The notes: generated from the letters alone by a model not told the origin. DNA of 22,077 bases from Funneliformis mosseae (GCA_910592005.1 CAJVPP010001180.1:1-22077), one strand, 5' to 3'. Positions 9,514 through 19,263 are shown, counted from the first letter of the stretch. A program made the numbers and translations.

Positions 9514-11880
9514 ACATTAAAAAATGCTTGATTTCGGGAAAATTATTTTATCTTACGTTAAACATTTTTCGTTCTTTTTACACAAGGTTTGTTAATGCAA
9601 ATGCTCGATGACATGCAGCTTTGAATAATTGTTGAGTTATCACGGAACGAATGAAAATAAGGATGCAATTGAGCACGATTGTTGATCTTTGTATTTCGAG
9701 AATTTTGAGCACACGATTTGTGTACATTTTGATGCAATAGACACATCATGTTTATGTAATACAGCGAATCGTGTTTTGTTGTTAAAATTGATGCTACCAT
9801 GAGTAAAGCATGCATATAGATCGCATTGTTAAAATTAACTCATTCCATAATAGTCGTGAATCTCCATTTTTGGTTAAAAAGATAATTAAAACAAAAACAA
9901 TTACACAGTTATTTACGAAGAAAAATCAAAGCTTTTTAGACTAAAATCGTTTTGCAGAATCAATAATGGTTTATTTTTAAATTTACTAATGACGGTAAAG
10001 AAGAAAAAAAAAAAAATAATTGAATAAAAAATTACTAAAAAAGAACGATGATCGAAATAATTAAGTAATAATGAGCGTCATTAACCATCCCATTTACAAT
10101 AGAAAAGGGGAAATTGTTAATGAAATCAAAATAAATTAACGCCTGAAAAGCACGTTTATCAGCATTATTTAACCAATTTTAGTTTTTCCTTCCTAAAACT
10201 GGAAATTTAAATAATTATTTTTTTTTTTTACAACACTAATTATATATAGAGAACACGGACTCCCCAAATTAATTTTCATATGACTTATTCACTCTCAATA
10301 ATAGTGGAACGACTTTGGTATATCGGCAAAGACGGGGGCACATCCTTTCTTTACAAAGGAAACTTCTACATTCTAAAGAATTTTCTGTTTTTATCAATAA
10401 CTTTGTAACCCCCGACTCCTTTGCATTTAATCCAAAAAGAGTAATAAAATAAACACTAAAAAAATATTTGAAACTTTATTTTTCCTTGTCTTGTTACCGT
10501 GACGTGTTTATTTTTAAAATAATTTCTTTGTAAGTTCAAATATGGAAATGAATTATTAACAATCAAGAAAAGAAAGTCATGAAGCTCATTGTTTGAAATC
10601 ACGATATTCGCTACGGAAACGTTATGTGTCATATGTTCATACGTCGTCGCGTTTATTATTTCCGTTTAAGCACATTTCATTTGATTACAAAAAAAAGGAG
10701 ACGTTCATTTTTCTTTGTATTTCATAAAATCAAGAGAGGTCGTATGACATGAAAGTATAGAACAAAGAGAAACGCAATTAATAAATTTATTGCCATAAAT
10801 CATTCTTGAAAACGATCCTAAAAGCGAGCGGGAATAACAAAGCCAAGCATCGGAGTTGGGAATCAAACAATATCCGAAATGACCAACAAATAAGTGGAGA
10901 GTAATCCTTGGACGTTACACAAAACTAGTCTTGTTTAATAAAATAAATAAAATAATAATAACTGGAAACTTTAAACCAAGAAAAAGGTTCTAGTTACATA
11001 CGGAGGAAAGTGTATCATCAAAGTTTAGAATAAGGTTATAGAAACGAGGGGTCGATACCTTACTAAGCGGATATTAAAAGTATGACGACGGAAAAAATTG
11101 TAAATTACATGGCCGATTTTATAAATACTGGATGATGTTGATAAGCCACACACATAACCAAATTAGGTTAGCTACGCAAGGTAATTAATTAATCAATTAT
11201 GACCTTACTTTGAACAGAATTCGAGATAGAAAATTAAATTTTCCAAAAGCCCTAAAACATGAAATTTTTGCTAAGTGATTTTTACCCTAATTTATTCACA
11301 AAATAGTTTAAAACATTGACTAGAAAAATCCCTGCATGTGTGAATATCATTTATTAGTATTTATATTTTATTTATTTTGTCGATTCTTTGGATTTTCCAT
11401 TTGGCTTATTTTGGGCGTTAATAAGAGATAGTTATTTTTTACCGGGTTATCATTTAAGCCTTTTCATTAATATTTATGATGTAATTCCTTTAGGATTGCG
11501 TAAGTTGCCTATTTTTAGGTTTTATCTTCACTTTTCATTCTTTTCGCTCATTTTTACATGAAATACGGAATGAAATAAAAATCATTCAAAACAAAATAAG
11601 AAATCACGGAATGATTGGTTCCGAAAATAATTGAAATTTTATTTTTTATTATATTACTTGACATTGCATAAATATTATACAGTGTTGTTTTTATTTAAAT
11701 CAAAAATATTAGTTCAGAATTTGTTATGAAAAAATTATAAATAGAAATTTTACCAATAAAGTAATGAGAACCGAAAATGGGAAAACTTCGCACTTATCGC
11801 TAATTTTTTTCCATGCGGAAAGATCCAGCGTAACGATCGTCGAAAAGCTAACCATAATTAGGTTAACATAAATGACATTG
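9514..11880. other. CpG-retaining intergenic region upstream of the 12049 gene
   Basis: This 2.4-kb region is noticeably less AT-rich than the flanks, with CpG words such as ACGTCGTCGCG near 10640 and GACGACGG near 11084. No reading frame with family similarity, codon bias or a consistent splice structure was found on either strand. A TATA-like TATATATAGAG lies at about 10242, but only a 42-codon frame follows. It may hold regulatory DNA or an unrecognised non-coding transcript. Confidence 0.45.
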
Positions 11881-11890
11881 GAAAAAAAGT

Positions 11891-11898
11891 TATAAAAA
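11891..11898 (+). promoter_or_regulatory. TATA box TATAAAAA for the 12049 gene
   Basis: TATAAAAAGG lies 158 bp before the ATG at 12049. A start of transcription about 30 bp downstream would give a 5' leader of roughly 120-130 nt, rich in A/T and ending in a long T/A tract. No competing TATA element sits closer to the ATG except homopolymer DNA. The assignment is inference from sequence and position. Confidence 0.5.
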
Positions 11899-12048
11899 GG
11901 GCCGATAAGCAAACCCTTCTCAAATATTCCAAAAAAATAACCCAAAAAAAGAAGTGAGCAAAAATTTGATTATAAGGATCCATTTATTTAAAATAAAAAA
12001 AAATTATTTTTTTTTTCTTTATAAAAAAATATCAACAAATTTACCAAT

Positions 12049-12363
12049 ATGTCTAACTCATCAACATCCTCAACGTCTTCCGCATCATCGAAACCAGTGA
12101 TGCATCATACAAATTTACCAAAAATAAACATTTCAACAACATCAGATTATTTACTCTCGTCAAAACCAAATGCTATAGTAATCTTTCCTGAAGGTACTAT
12201 AAGCGACGAACCGATGGCATTTGATGACGAAGCGTTAGAATTCTCTTTAATATCGAACTGTCCTTCTCCAATAGAACGTAAAATGGAGAAATATAAAAAA
12301 TTGAGGGCCATTCATGAACGTGCCGGTCGTTTACCCAAAGGATCAGACAATTCTTCAAACTAA
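12049..12363 (+). CDS. Single-exon gene for a 104-aa low-complexity protein of unknown function
   Basis: I do not recognise this protein. Residues 1-16 are almost pure Ser/Thr/Ala. Residues 38-51 (SSKPNAIVIFPEGT) hold the only hydrophobic patch, and 52-65 are acidic (DEPMAFDDEALEF). CPSPIERK at 71-78 carries a Ser-Pro site. Residues 76-98 form a basic, probably helical segment ending RAGRLPKG. There is no signal peptide or membrane segment; the composition suggests a mostly disordered cytosolic or nuclear protein. The frame begins at the first ATG after the A/T-rich leader and ends in TAA. Support for a real gene: codon use is much richer in C and G than the surroundings, a TATA box lies upstream, and AATAAA lies downstream. 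No introns are needed. The long Ser tract argues for an intrinsically disordered regulator, but no function is assigned. Confidence 0.72.
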   Translation: MSNSSTSSTSSASSKPVMHHTNLPKINISTTSDYLLSSKPNAIVIFPEGTISDEPMAFDDEALEFSLISNCPSPIERKMEKYKKLRAIHERAGRLPKGSDNSSN

Positions 12364-12678
12364 AGAGAGCGAACAAAAAAGACATTATTATTGCACTTTT
12401 ATTTTTTATTTAATTTTATTTCTTTTGACTAAAAATAATTGGTGAAGTGACGGCGCTTTGACGTCGAATGCAGTTTTCTTCCGGTAAAAATTATAACCCG
12501 GGCGTAAAAATATAAAAAGTGACCGTGTATAAATAGAAAATTGGCAAAGCTGATTTTTGGTTTGTGGGGATATAATCTTGTACAAAAAAAGAAAAAGAAA
12601 AAAAAAAACTTGTTGGTTAGATTAGAATGTAAATCGTAATTTTTTTTGTATTGTATTTTCGTATCGTTTTTTACATAT

Positions 12679-12695
12679 AATAAATATAAAATAAA
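12679..12695 (+). terminator. Tandem AATAAA polyadenylation signals for the 12049 gene
   Basis: AATAAA occurs at 12679-12684 and again at 12690-12695, giving a 3' untranslated region of about 320-350 nt. T-rich sequence follows. Other AATAAA words occur by chance in AT-rich DNA, so this choice is moderate. Confidence 0.4.
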
Positions 12696-12764
12696 AATGA
12701 AAATAATTTTTTTTCTATTATTTTTTTCTAAATTGGAAGTGAGATCCCTTTGCCCCCTGATCAT

Positions 12765-13663
12765 CCCGTATTTTGCAGCACAACTTTTCGTAAGATAAAA
12801 CAGACGATTATTGCTAAAAGGTTCGAAATTTTATTATACTAATATTAAACAAATAAAGTTTCATTCATTAAACCTGGTAATGTGATTAGTCTATCCCAAA
12901 CAAGTCATTTTGAAATTTCTATCTTTTGGTAAAAAGGGTGCGTGATCATACACACTATGCGACGATTGTTATTGTTACTATCTTCTCTTTAGAAATATTC
13001 CTGCATTTTTTAATGGTAATTTTAATTTATAAATCACCCGGCGCAGTTAACGTGATTTCCATTCAGCCCGATTCTGGATTTTCCTCAGCCCTGACATTGG
13101 TGCGAGAACAATTTATTCACAAGTCTGAAACGTTGCATCGTTCTAGATTATTTATGTAAAGAATGCATTCCAACTAATGAAATTATGTTTAATCTTCTCT
13201 CCGGAGTTAGTTTTCCATAATTAAACTTTTTTTTTTTCGGAAAATATTTGGTGTTAAAGTTTGACAGTTTATGTAAACAATGTTGATTGTGAGAAGTGAG
13301 AGTGTAAAGAAGGAAATCATGGAAATTCCACTCATCTCGACGCTGTTTGCACTAGCTAAAAGTTACAATTCTTCGTCCTTACAGTGAACAAAGTTTTATT
13401 TTTGTAAAACAAAATCAAAACAACAATTTATAATTTTATAATTTAATGGATATTAGTAATGTATGGTTACGCAAAGATAATACTATATTTCTTTTTATAG
13501 ATTTGAACAGGATTTCCAATTTTACATTTATTATATATATAGTATAATGTGTATAAAAAAAAATTTTTTTCATTCATTGAATAATAGTATATAGTAAGTA
13601 TAACATTTGATAATATGGAGCAAAATACAACTTAATTAAACCCGGTTTAAATTCGGCGGCTAA
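12765..13663. other. Intergenic region between the two genes
   Basis: The sequence from 12940 to 13400 is unusually balanced in composition (for example CACCCGGCGCAGTTAACG near 13037). However, the longest open frames lack a proper ATG or are shorter than 25 codons (13319-13387). I see no supported gene; an unannotated non-coding RNA or enhancer cannot be excluded. Confidence 0.4.
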
Positions 13664-13720
13664 ATTTTTTTTTTTCCTTTCTCTCTCTCTTCTCAAACGA
13701 AAAGTTCATATATATATTTT
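13664..13720 (+). promoter_or_regulatory. Pyrimidine tract plus TATA-like element before the five-exon gene
   Basis: A T/C-only tract (13664-13694, including CTCTCTCTCT) is followed by TATATATATTTT at 13709-13720, 31-42 bp before the ATG at 13751. CT-rich stretches next to transcription starts are common in fungal promoters. Which bases initiate transcription is unknown. Confidence 0.45.
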
Positions 13721-13750
13721 TTATCCGAAATTCGCCACTCCATTTTTAAT

Positions 13751-14679
13751 ATGAAGTTCTTTTTTTGTTGTCTTAGAAGAACACACAAGCGGTAAGTTCC
13801 ATAATTATATTTAATATATGAAAAAAAAAATTATATATATTCGCCTTTTTCCATATTGCTTTCGGAGAAAAAAAAAAAAAAAAAACTTTTTTTTAAAATA
13901 TTTTAAATAAATATACATCTAGTATGAATCCTAATATTCAAAACCGAAATACTATAAAAGAAAAATCAGCTAATAATTTTAATACCACAAATACGAACAA
14001 CGCCACGGAAACAGAGCAATTCAATGAGAAGACCTATTCCTCTCAAGAAAATGTAATAAACGAAAAACAAGAGTTGTATCAACAACAAGAACCTCAACAT
14101 CTTCAACATGAAGAAAATCATCATTTTGCAAATAATCAATTTGTACTTGATCGTCCCGTAACCGTTAGTGATGTTCTCGAAGGAAAAATAATGCTTCCAT
14201 CTCCTATCAAAAGAACAAATAAACGTAAGTAAATCAATTTTGTTCAAATAATTCAAGAAATTTTCTATGGAAATCAGAAAAATTAATTTTTATTTTATTT
14301 TTTCTCTTATAGCTGTTATCCTTGAAAATAATAATAAAGGTTCAAGTGAAATAAAAGTCAGGAATGAAAAAAGAAAGTTGTCAACTACAGGTAAAAAAAG
14401 AAAATTTAAAATGATGAAAAATTTCATACAACTTTTTTTTTTAGTCAACTTTACTGTTTTTTAACTTTTAATTCAATCATAATAGATTCTATGCAAGAAT
14501 TCCTTGAAATTCCTGATTATGGTAATTAATTTCATTCTCTAATCTCTGTACTTTTTATGTTTAATAATAATTTGATCTTAAGTTTTCATTTTGAAAATTT
14601 TTTTTTTGTTTGATCTTAAATAGTTCCAGGAGATTTTGAGAGAGAGAAAGAAGAACAAAATCATGAACAATCTAGTTAA
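13751..14679 (+). CDS. Five-exon gene for a 170-aa Asn/Gln/Glu-rich protein of unknown function
   Basis: The exons are 13751-13791, 13923-14224, 14313-14390, 14486-14521 and 14624-14679 (41, 302, 78, 36 and 56 nt; 513 nt total). All introns are GT-AG (131, 88, 95 and 102 bp), and the frame stays open to TAA. Exon 1 encodes MKFFFCCLRRTHKR: a short hydrophobic start, a Cys-Cys pair and basic residues, reminiscent of a palmitoylated N terminus (inference). Residues 15-95 are Asn/Gln/Glu-rich and hydrophilic. Residues 96-115 (VTVSDVLEGKIMLPSPIKRT and onward) look like the ordered core, with a Ser-Pro-Ile-Lys site. Basic patches (KRTNK; RNEKRK) could be nuclear signals. The C terminus is acidic (FEREKEEQNHEQSS). 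Intron 1 is phase 2; introns 2-4 are all phase 1. The second ATG at 13924 opens exon 2 and is an alternative start giving 156 aa. I recognise no domain; function unknown. Confidence 0.75.
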
Positions 14680-14719
14680 TGATTATAATGCTAATGCATT
14701 TTTAGTAAATTTCTCTTTA

Positions 14720-14731
14720 AATAAAAATAAA
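14720..14731 (+). terminator. Overlapping AATAAA polyadenylation signals for the five-exon gene
   Basis: Two adjacent AATAAA hexamers (14720-14725 and 14726-14731) lie 40 bp after the TAA stop, a normal distance for a compact fungal 3' untranslated region. The AT-rich setting lowers certainty. Confidence 0.4.
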
Positions 14732-14739
14732 TACAAAAC

Positions 14740-15840
14740 TAATATTAGGAACTTAAAACTAATAATAATTCCTTTCTAACTAATATTTTCATTATAGATC
14801 TTAAGATTTTATTAAGACTATTCCTAAATTATTATTATTTTATTATTTCTTACTTTTTCAACTAATGGTTGCTTAATTAGGTTTAAAATTAATTATTTCT
14901 ATTCTTTTTTTCATTCTTTTCTAATTTTAATTTTTACTCCCTAATTTTCTTGTATTTTAGTATTAATACCTAATAATAATTATAACCTAGAATTTATAAA
15001 TTTCTTGGATCTCAATGTAATAATTTTTTGTAATTAGATATATATATATATATATTATATTTTTTTCAATGATAATGTGTATCTAAATTAAATAAAATTT
15101 TATAGATATTTGATTATAGAAATTTCAACTAATGTATATTTGTGTGTATTTGAACTTTGTGAATCGAACATAGTTTGAAGAATTCGGAGTTTAAATACCG
15201 TGATGATTCTTAGTATTAAGGTTACTTATAAGCATAAACATTTTTAAATTAATCATTCAGCAAGAATTCAGACAACAATTAATGTTTATTGTATCGCTGT
15301 AAGTAAATATTGCGAACATTGTATTCGAAATTTTTTATGTTGATAAAATCTCAAACTAAATTTCTAGTTAGCTTTCCGTAAGAAGTTGCTGCAACCTTTT
15401 CAATTTTTCACAAAGCCCATAAAAAATTTCTGTTCAAATTTCTGTATCTCATTTATAGTATCTGTGACATCCAACCTGTTGCCTGGCAAAACTAATTGTA
15501 GTAAATTTCGACGGATTTGTTAAGATTTTTAATAACGTTTTTGACTTTTGACGGAATTTATTTTAGTTTCGCGGTTTTGCAAATAAGATATCATTATAGT
15601 TTTGAAAGTGGGCACCCGTTGAAACCAAAGAGTTTTGCCTTGCAGTCCAGTATTGAAATACTAACAATATATTATAATAGTTGGTTTGTACCTTTTTAAT
15701 AAATTCAATTTTTTTAAAAAAAAATAATTGCGAATTTCAGAAAAAAATTGTTTTGTCACAATTTATAAATTAAATTAAGACTAGGAACGTCAAGTTAAAT
15801 TTATAAAATAGAGCATGTGACAGCAAATTCGGTATATTAT
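14740..15840. other. Intergenic DNA downstream of the five-exon gene
   Basis: It contains a TA dinucleotide microsatellite at 15038-15055. A possible short repeat lies at 15485-15638, bounded by GGCAAAACT and its reverse complement AGTTTTGCC. The open frame at 15517-15699 starts at TTG and has no supporting signals. No gene is supported. Confidence 0.45.
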
Positions 15841-15844
15841 GCTT

Positions 15845-15960
15845 TTGAGCCGAGCCCGGAGCTAGCTGGTTCCAGAAATGGTTTGTAACTCAGATAAATT
15901 CAATATGCTGAATTTAGAATCGGTTCCAGAACCGACTCTAATCGCCCGTTCCCATTCCTT
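15845..15960. repeat. Dispersed-repeat segment with GGTTCCAGAACC, related to the window's right edge
   Basis: The reverse complement of 15918-15958 reads GGAATGGGAACGGGC, then GATTAGAGTCGGTTCTGG and AACC. At 22021-22069 the plus strand has GGGATGGGAA, then GATTTAGAGTCAGTTCTA and GAACC. The shared order and the 'GGGATGGGAA' start recall hAT-type transposon ends, which often begin TAGGGATGGG or CAGGGATGGG. The segment is richer in G+C than its flanks. Its other end was not found. Confidence 0.4.
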
Positions 15961-16147
15961 TTATACAGATAGTTGATTTCTTTGAGCATTTCAACATATT
16001 TATCATCTTTTACCGGTCGTCAGTTCTCGAACATTTGATATTGTAAATTTTAACCGTCCAAATAACGAGTATTATTCGTCTTTAAATGGTGAAAATATCA
16101 TCACCGAAAATGTTAAATTGTTTTAAAATACTTCAAAATGTGAAGAA

Positions 16148-16181
16148 TCTGGACATCATGCAATGTCTTATGACGTCCAGA
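16148..16181. repeat. Hairpin TCTGGACATCAT / ATGACGTCCAGA
   Basis: Twelve-base arms pair with one mismatch (A/G, a transition) around a 10-nt loop. It lies in non-coding, moderately GC-containing DNA. It has no T-run after it, so it is not a terminator of a known kind. A repeat remnant or a structured RNA element is possible. Confidence 0.5.
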
Positions 16182-16189
16182 ACTCGTGT

Positions 16190-16765
16190 CGAAATGTATT
16201 TTATGTGTTATGGATTCATTTGATTCTCATGAGTTTAGAAAATCTTACAACTCCTTATGGTAAGAAAATTATTCAGATAAACATAATGAATAAAAATGCA
16301 ACTCATAAATTATGCAATATTTCGGATTTTGTAAAATCTTAAAAGGGGTTATTGACCCTCGAATTGATATTATATGTATGGAGTCTGCCAAGAAATTTCT
16401 CTAGAAAATAATTATTTTTATAAATTTCAGATTTCCCCCTTTTTATTGACGTCCTCCCATATTATTCTTTTATAGAAAATTTTATTCATGTAAATCTTTT
16501 TATTATATTTTATAAGCTAAATATTTGTAATTTTTAATAATCGTAATAAAATTTTCCTTTAGCAATATTATTCATAATATAATATTTTATAATTTATTAA
16601 GAAATTTATAACTTTTATTAGTACCAATTAGTTCATAACCATGAATTTTAAAGAAATTTTAAAAAAAATTACAATAAATTTTTTAAATTAATTTAAAATA
16701 AATAAACTTTAAATATTTAATAAAGTTGATAAAATATATATTAAATTATATTTTCATATAATAAT
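16190..16765. other. Boundary from CpG-bearing to AT-rich DNA, no gene seen
   Basis: Sequence to about 16440 still has mixed composition; beyond that it becomes nearly pure A/T. A 45-codon frame at 16086-16223 has no recognisable product. Confidence 0.45.
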
Positions 16766-17420
16766 TACAGTGGCAGTCAAAAGTATTGCATCACCTGAAT
16801 GTAAATCTTAAAATTATAATTTCTTATGATTAAAAAGGTAGTATTATAAACTTATTTAAGAAGCCTGTTTTATCAACCTATATAATCTTTTATTAAGTAA
16901 ATAAAGTTTTATACAAAATATAAAACATTCAAATTAAACAATGCATTTATTATGACTATTTTTATTAAAATAAACATTTTCATATCAAATTCAATTATTT
17001 TAATCAAAATAATCATTTAATACATATAAAAGAATGACTTTATGCATCCTTTTTTCTTTAAAAATATTAACAATTTATTTAACTATTAATAAAAAAGTAA
17101 GAATTTATACTCTATTTAAAGAGAAATATTCCTTTTATTATATTACCTCTAAAGAAAATATTTTTTCAATTAATTATTATAAGAATTAAGTAACAAAAAA
17201 TACTAATAGTACTTTTAAAATCTAATCTGAATCTTAAAATACTTAACAGGTTGAAATAAATGAAATGTTTTTTATTAAAAAAATATACAAATGTAATTGT
17301 AATTTAAAAAAGCTATACTTTGAAAAACAAATTAAAGTTAATAAAAATACTAAAGCAGGCTTTATGATAAAATAAATTAAACTCAAAAATTAAATGTAAA
17401 AACCTTTTTTTAAAAATACA
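16766..17420 (+). mobile_element. Tc1/mariner-type left terminus, element otherwise decayed
   Basis: TA at 16766-16767 is followed by CAGTGGCAGTCAAAAGTATT and GCATCACC. The CAGTGGC...AAAAGTATTG-(C/G)A pattern is typical of Tc1-like terminal repeats. Inside, AAGCCTGTTTTATCA (16861-16875) has an inverted relative AGGCTTTATGATAAA at 17357-17371, which might belong to an inner inverted repeat. No matching right end (GCCACTG-TA) was found and no transposase motif could be read, so the right limit is a guess. Confidence 0.45.
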
Positions 17421-17861
17421 TAAAAGCTTATATAAATTTTACAAAAAAATATAAATTATAAATAGCAAAAAATTAGAATAAAATTATTTGATCAAATAAG
17501 TTAAATTTATGATTTATAAATCAAATAGTAAAAAATATTATTAGAAAAATTCAAATAAATAATTGTGTGATTATTATAATAACTAAACAGTCAAATTTAG
17601 ATGTAATAACATTATGGTATACGTATTTTATATATCAGTAAAGTTAATAATATTATAAAAATTTATAAATATATAAATGATGATTTATATATTTAAAATT
17701 TTAAAGAAAATCTTAATAGAAATTATTAAATAATCGAGAAAATATTATTTTTAATAGAATGTACTGATATAAATCAAAAAAATTAGACATAATAAATCAG
17801 CTTAAAATTAACCTAAATCAGAAAATCAGCCTAATTGATTAATATATATTAATATTATCTA
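17421..17861. other. AT-rich DNA, no gene seen
   Basis: Nearly all A and T with no reading frame, repeat unit or motif that I can support. Confidence 0.5.
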
Positions 17862-18030
17862 AAATTTAACCTATCTTATTTATAGCTAATTAGTATATAT
17901 AAAAATTAGCTAACATTTAACTTATTTTTAATCTATATTATTTATAGCCAATTGATATATTTATAACTGATTTGTATATATTAAAAATCAGCTAATATTT
18001 GACTTATTTTATTTATAATCAATTGACATT
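17862..18030. repeat. Degenerate short tandem repeat
   Basis: Three imperfect copies share the order AAAAATYAGCTAAYATTTRACTTATTTT, then TTTATAGCCAATTGAYAT. They lie around 17862-17900, 17905-17965 and 17983-18030. They are diverged by substitutions and indels. No coding potential. Confidence 0.5.
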
Positions 18031-18077
18031 TATTTTGATTTATTTTAAGTTTACTTTGATTTAATATATTGATAAAA

Positions 18078-18836
18078 TGTTTCTAATTTATTTTATATAT
18101 AAAATTAAAATTAAAATAGTCAAAATGATTGTAATATTAAATTATCTAAAAAGTAAATATTACGTCATATCACATAAATTTTATAATTTAAAATATTATA
18201 ATTATTCAAAAAATTGTTATCTCATCATCTATTATCAGAATTTAATAATTTTTAGCTTATTGAATGCATTTAATTATGAAAATTTAATGTGAATTATTTG
18301 ATTATACTTTAGTGCTAATTAATTTAATAATATTAAAATTAATTATGTTAATTTATATTTATTATAAATTATTAATAAAATAATTATATCTGTCAAAATA
18401 TAATTTAATTAATAATTCTTCAATTCGCATTAAAATAAATATTTCATAAAAATTAGAATAATATTGATCAAGTTATTTAAATATTAAAGTTTAGTTAAAT
18501 TATAAATTTATAAATTATAAAAGGCTTAGATATGCTTATATTACAAAATGTATTCACAATTATCTCACGATTACTTGATTAAAATTTAATGATTTTAACT
18601 TATTAGATTATTTAACAAGAAGATTCTACTGGTAATTATTTTATAAAAATCAAAGTGGTATTGACTGAAATATTATCAAAATATTATATTTTAAACATTT
18701 TAAGATATAAAAATTATGTGATATGATAATATAATTTTGACTATTTTGATTTTAATTTTAACTATAACTTTTAAATTAAAATATTTTGACTTTTAAGTTT
18801 TAATTTTAATTTATATATAATAAAATAATTGTTTCT
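18078..18836. repeat. Long imperfect inverted repeat (foldback-like element)
   Basis: The left arm (about 18078-18200) and right arm (about 18690-18836) are reverse complements over several blocks. ATATCACATAAATTTTATA at 18168-18186 pairs with ATATAAAAATTATGTGATAT at 18705-18724. AAATTAAAATAGTCAAAAT at about 18108-18126 pairs with 18734 onward. The right arm contains an internal duplication (two GACTATTTTGATTTTAATTT-like units), which makes it longer. The 490-bp centre shows no gene. A TIR element or foldback transposon is the likely origin. Confidence 0.5.
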
Positions 18837-19232
18837 GATTTACTTTAAATTTTATATTGATTTAATATTATTTTTTAGTTTTTTATTTATGTTAAAGCTT
18901 TAAACAATTTAGATTAATTCATAAATTTTTAATTCAGATCGATTTTAATTCAGTTTCAGATTGCAAAAAAATCAATTTGAAAATTTTTGGTTTAGTTCAA
19001 ATTTTTTTGGATTATAAATATAATTTGAATTGAAAAATTTAAACTGGACTAAAAATTTCAGATTAATCTAAAATTTCAATAGTTTGTTTAAAAAAACAAT
19101 TTTTTATTAGAATCATCTTTATATTTTATTAAAATAAAGTTTAAAATCTAAATCATGAATAATATTTTTGAATAACAAACTTTGATACAGACTTGAGCTC
19201 TGAAGTAGATTAAGATAATCTGCTTATCTGAT

Positions 19233-19263
19233 CTAATCTGACCTAAAATTTAGGTTAGATTAG
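19233..19263. repeat. Hairpin CTAATCTGACCTAAA / TTTAGGTTAGATTAG
   Basis: Fifteen-base arms with a single mismatch and a 1-nt centre. The same word family (CCTAATCTGATCTGA) recurs in direct orientation at about 19308-19323. It sits just before the SINE insertion. Confidence 0.6.

Noticed and set aside
9558..9815. 85-codon minus-strand frame with many Cys, His and Asn residues
   Set aside because: No domain, promoter or conserved pattern is visible. It lies just beyond the Tigger fragment, and its composition follows the local DNA.
10280..10408. 42-codon ATG frame 38 bp after a TATATATAGAG word
   Set aside because: It is tempting because of the TATA-like element, but the leader would be almost absent, and there is no similarity or polyadenylation context. 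Not enough to call.
11724..11945. 73-codon minus-strand hydrophobic frame
   Set aside because: It overlaps the TATA box and leader of the 12049 gene and shows no motif of its own.
12429..12764. 111-codon minus-strand frame
   Set aside because: It is antisense to the 3' untranslated region of the 12049 gene and contains a poly-Phe run from an A-tract.
12926..13159. 77-codon open frame with a hydrophobic N-terminal half
   Set aside because: It begins at a TTG, not an ATG. There is no upstream signal, splice context or family similarity, and it looks like chance in an intergenic stretch with balanced composition.
13319..13387. 22-codon frame MEIPLISTLF...
   Set aside because: It is too short and isolated, with no splice partner in frame with the downstream gene.
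13966..14256. 96-codon minus-strand frame
   Set aside because: It is the antisense shadow of exon 2 of the five-exon gene.
14267..14464. 65-codon plus-strand frame
   Set aside because: It is a read-through of introns 2 and 3 around the true 78-nt exon. Its internal GT and AG sites fit splicing better.
15517..15699. 60-codon plus-strand frame
   Set aside because: It starts at TTG and lies in a possible repeat bounded by GGCAAAACT. No gene signals.
18077..18292. 71-codon frame rich in Ile, Tyr, Asn and Lys
   Set aside because: Its composition is what random AT-rich DNA encodes, and it overlaps an inverted-repeat arm.
6585..18335. Shared ATTATACTWTAGTGCTAATTA word at about 6572 and 18300 as evidence of a further transposon family
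   Set aside because: The match is only about 21 bp in very AT-rich DNA and no boundaries could be found.
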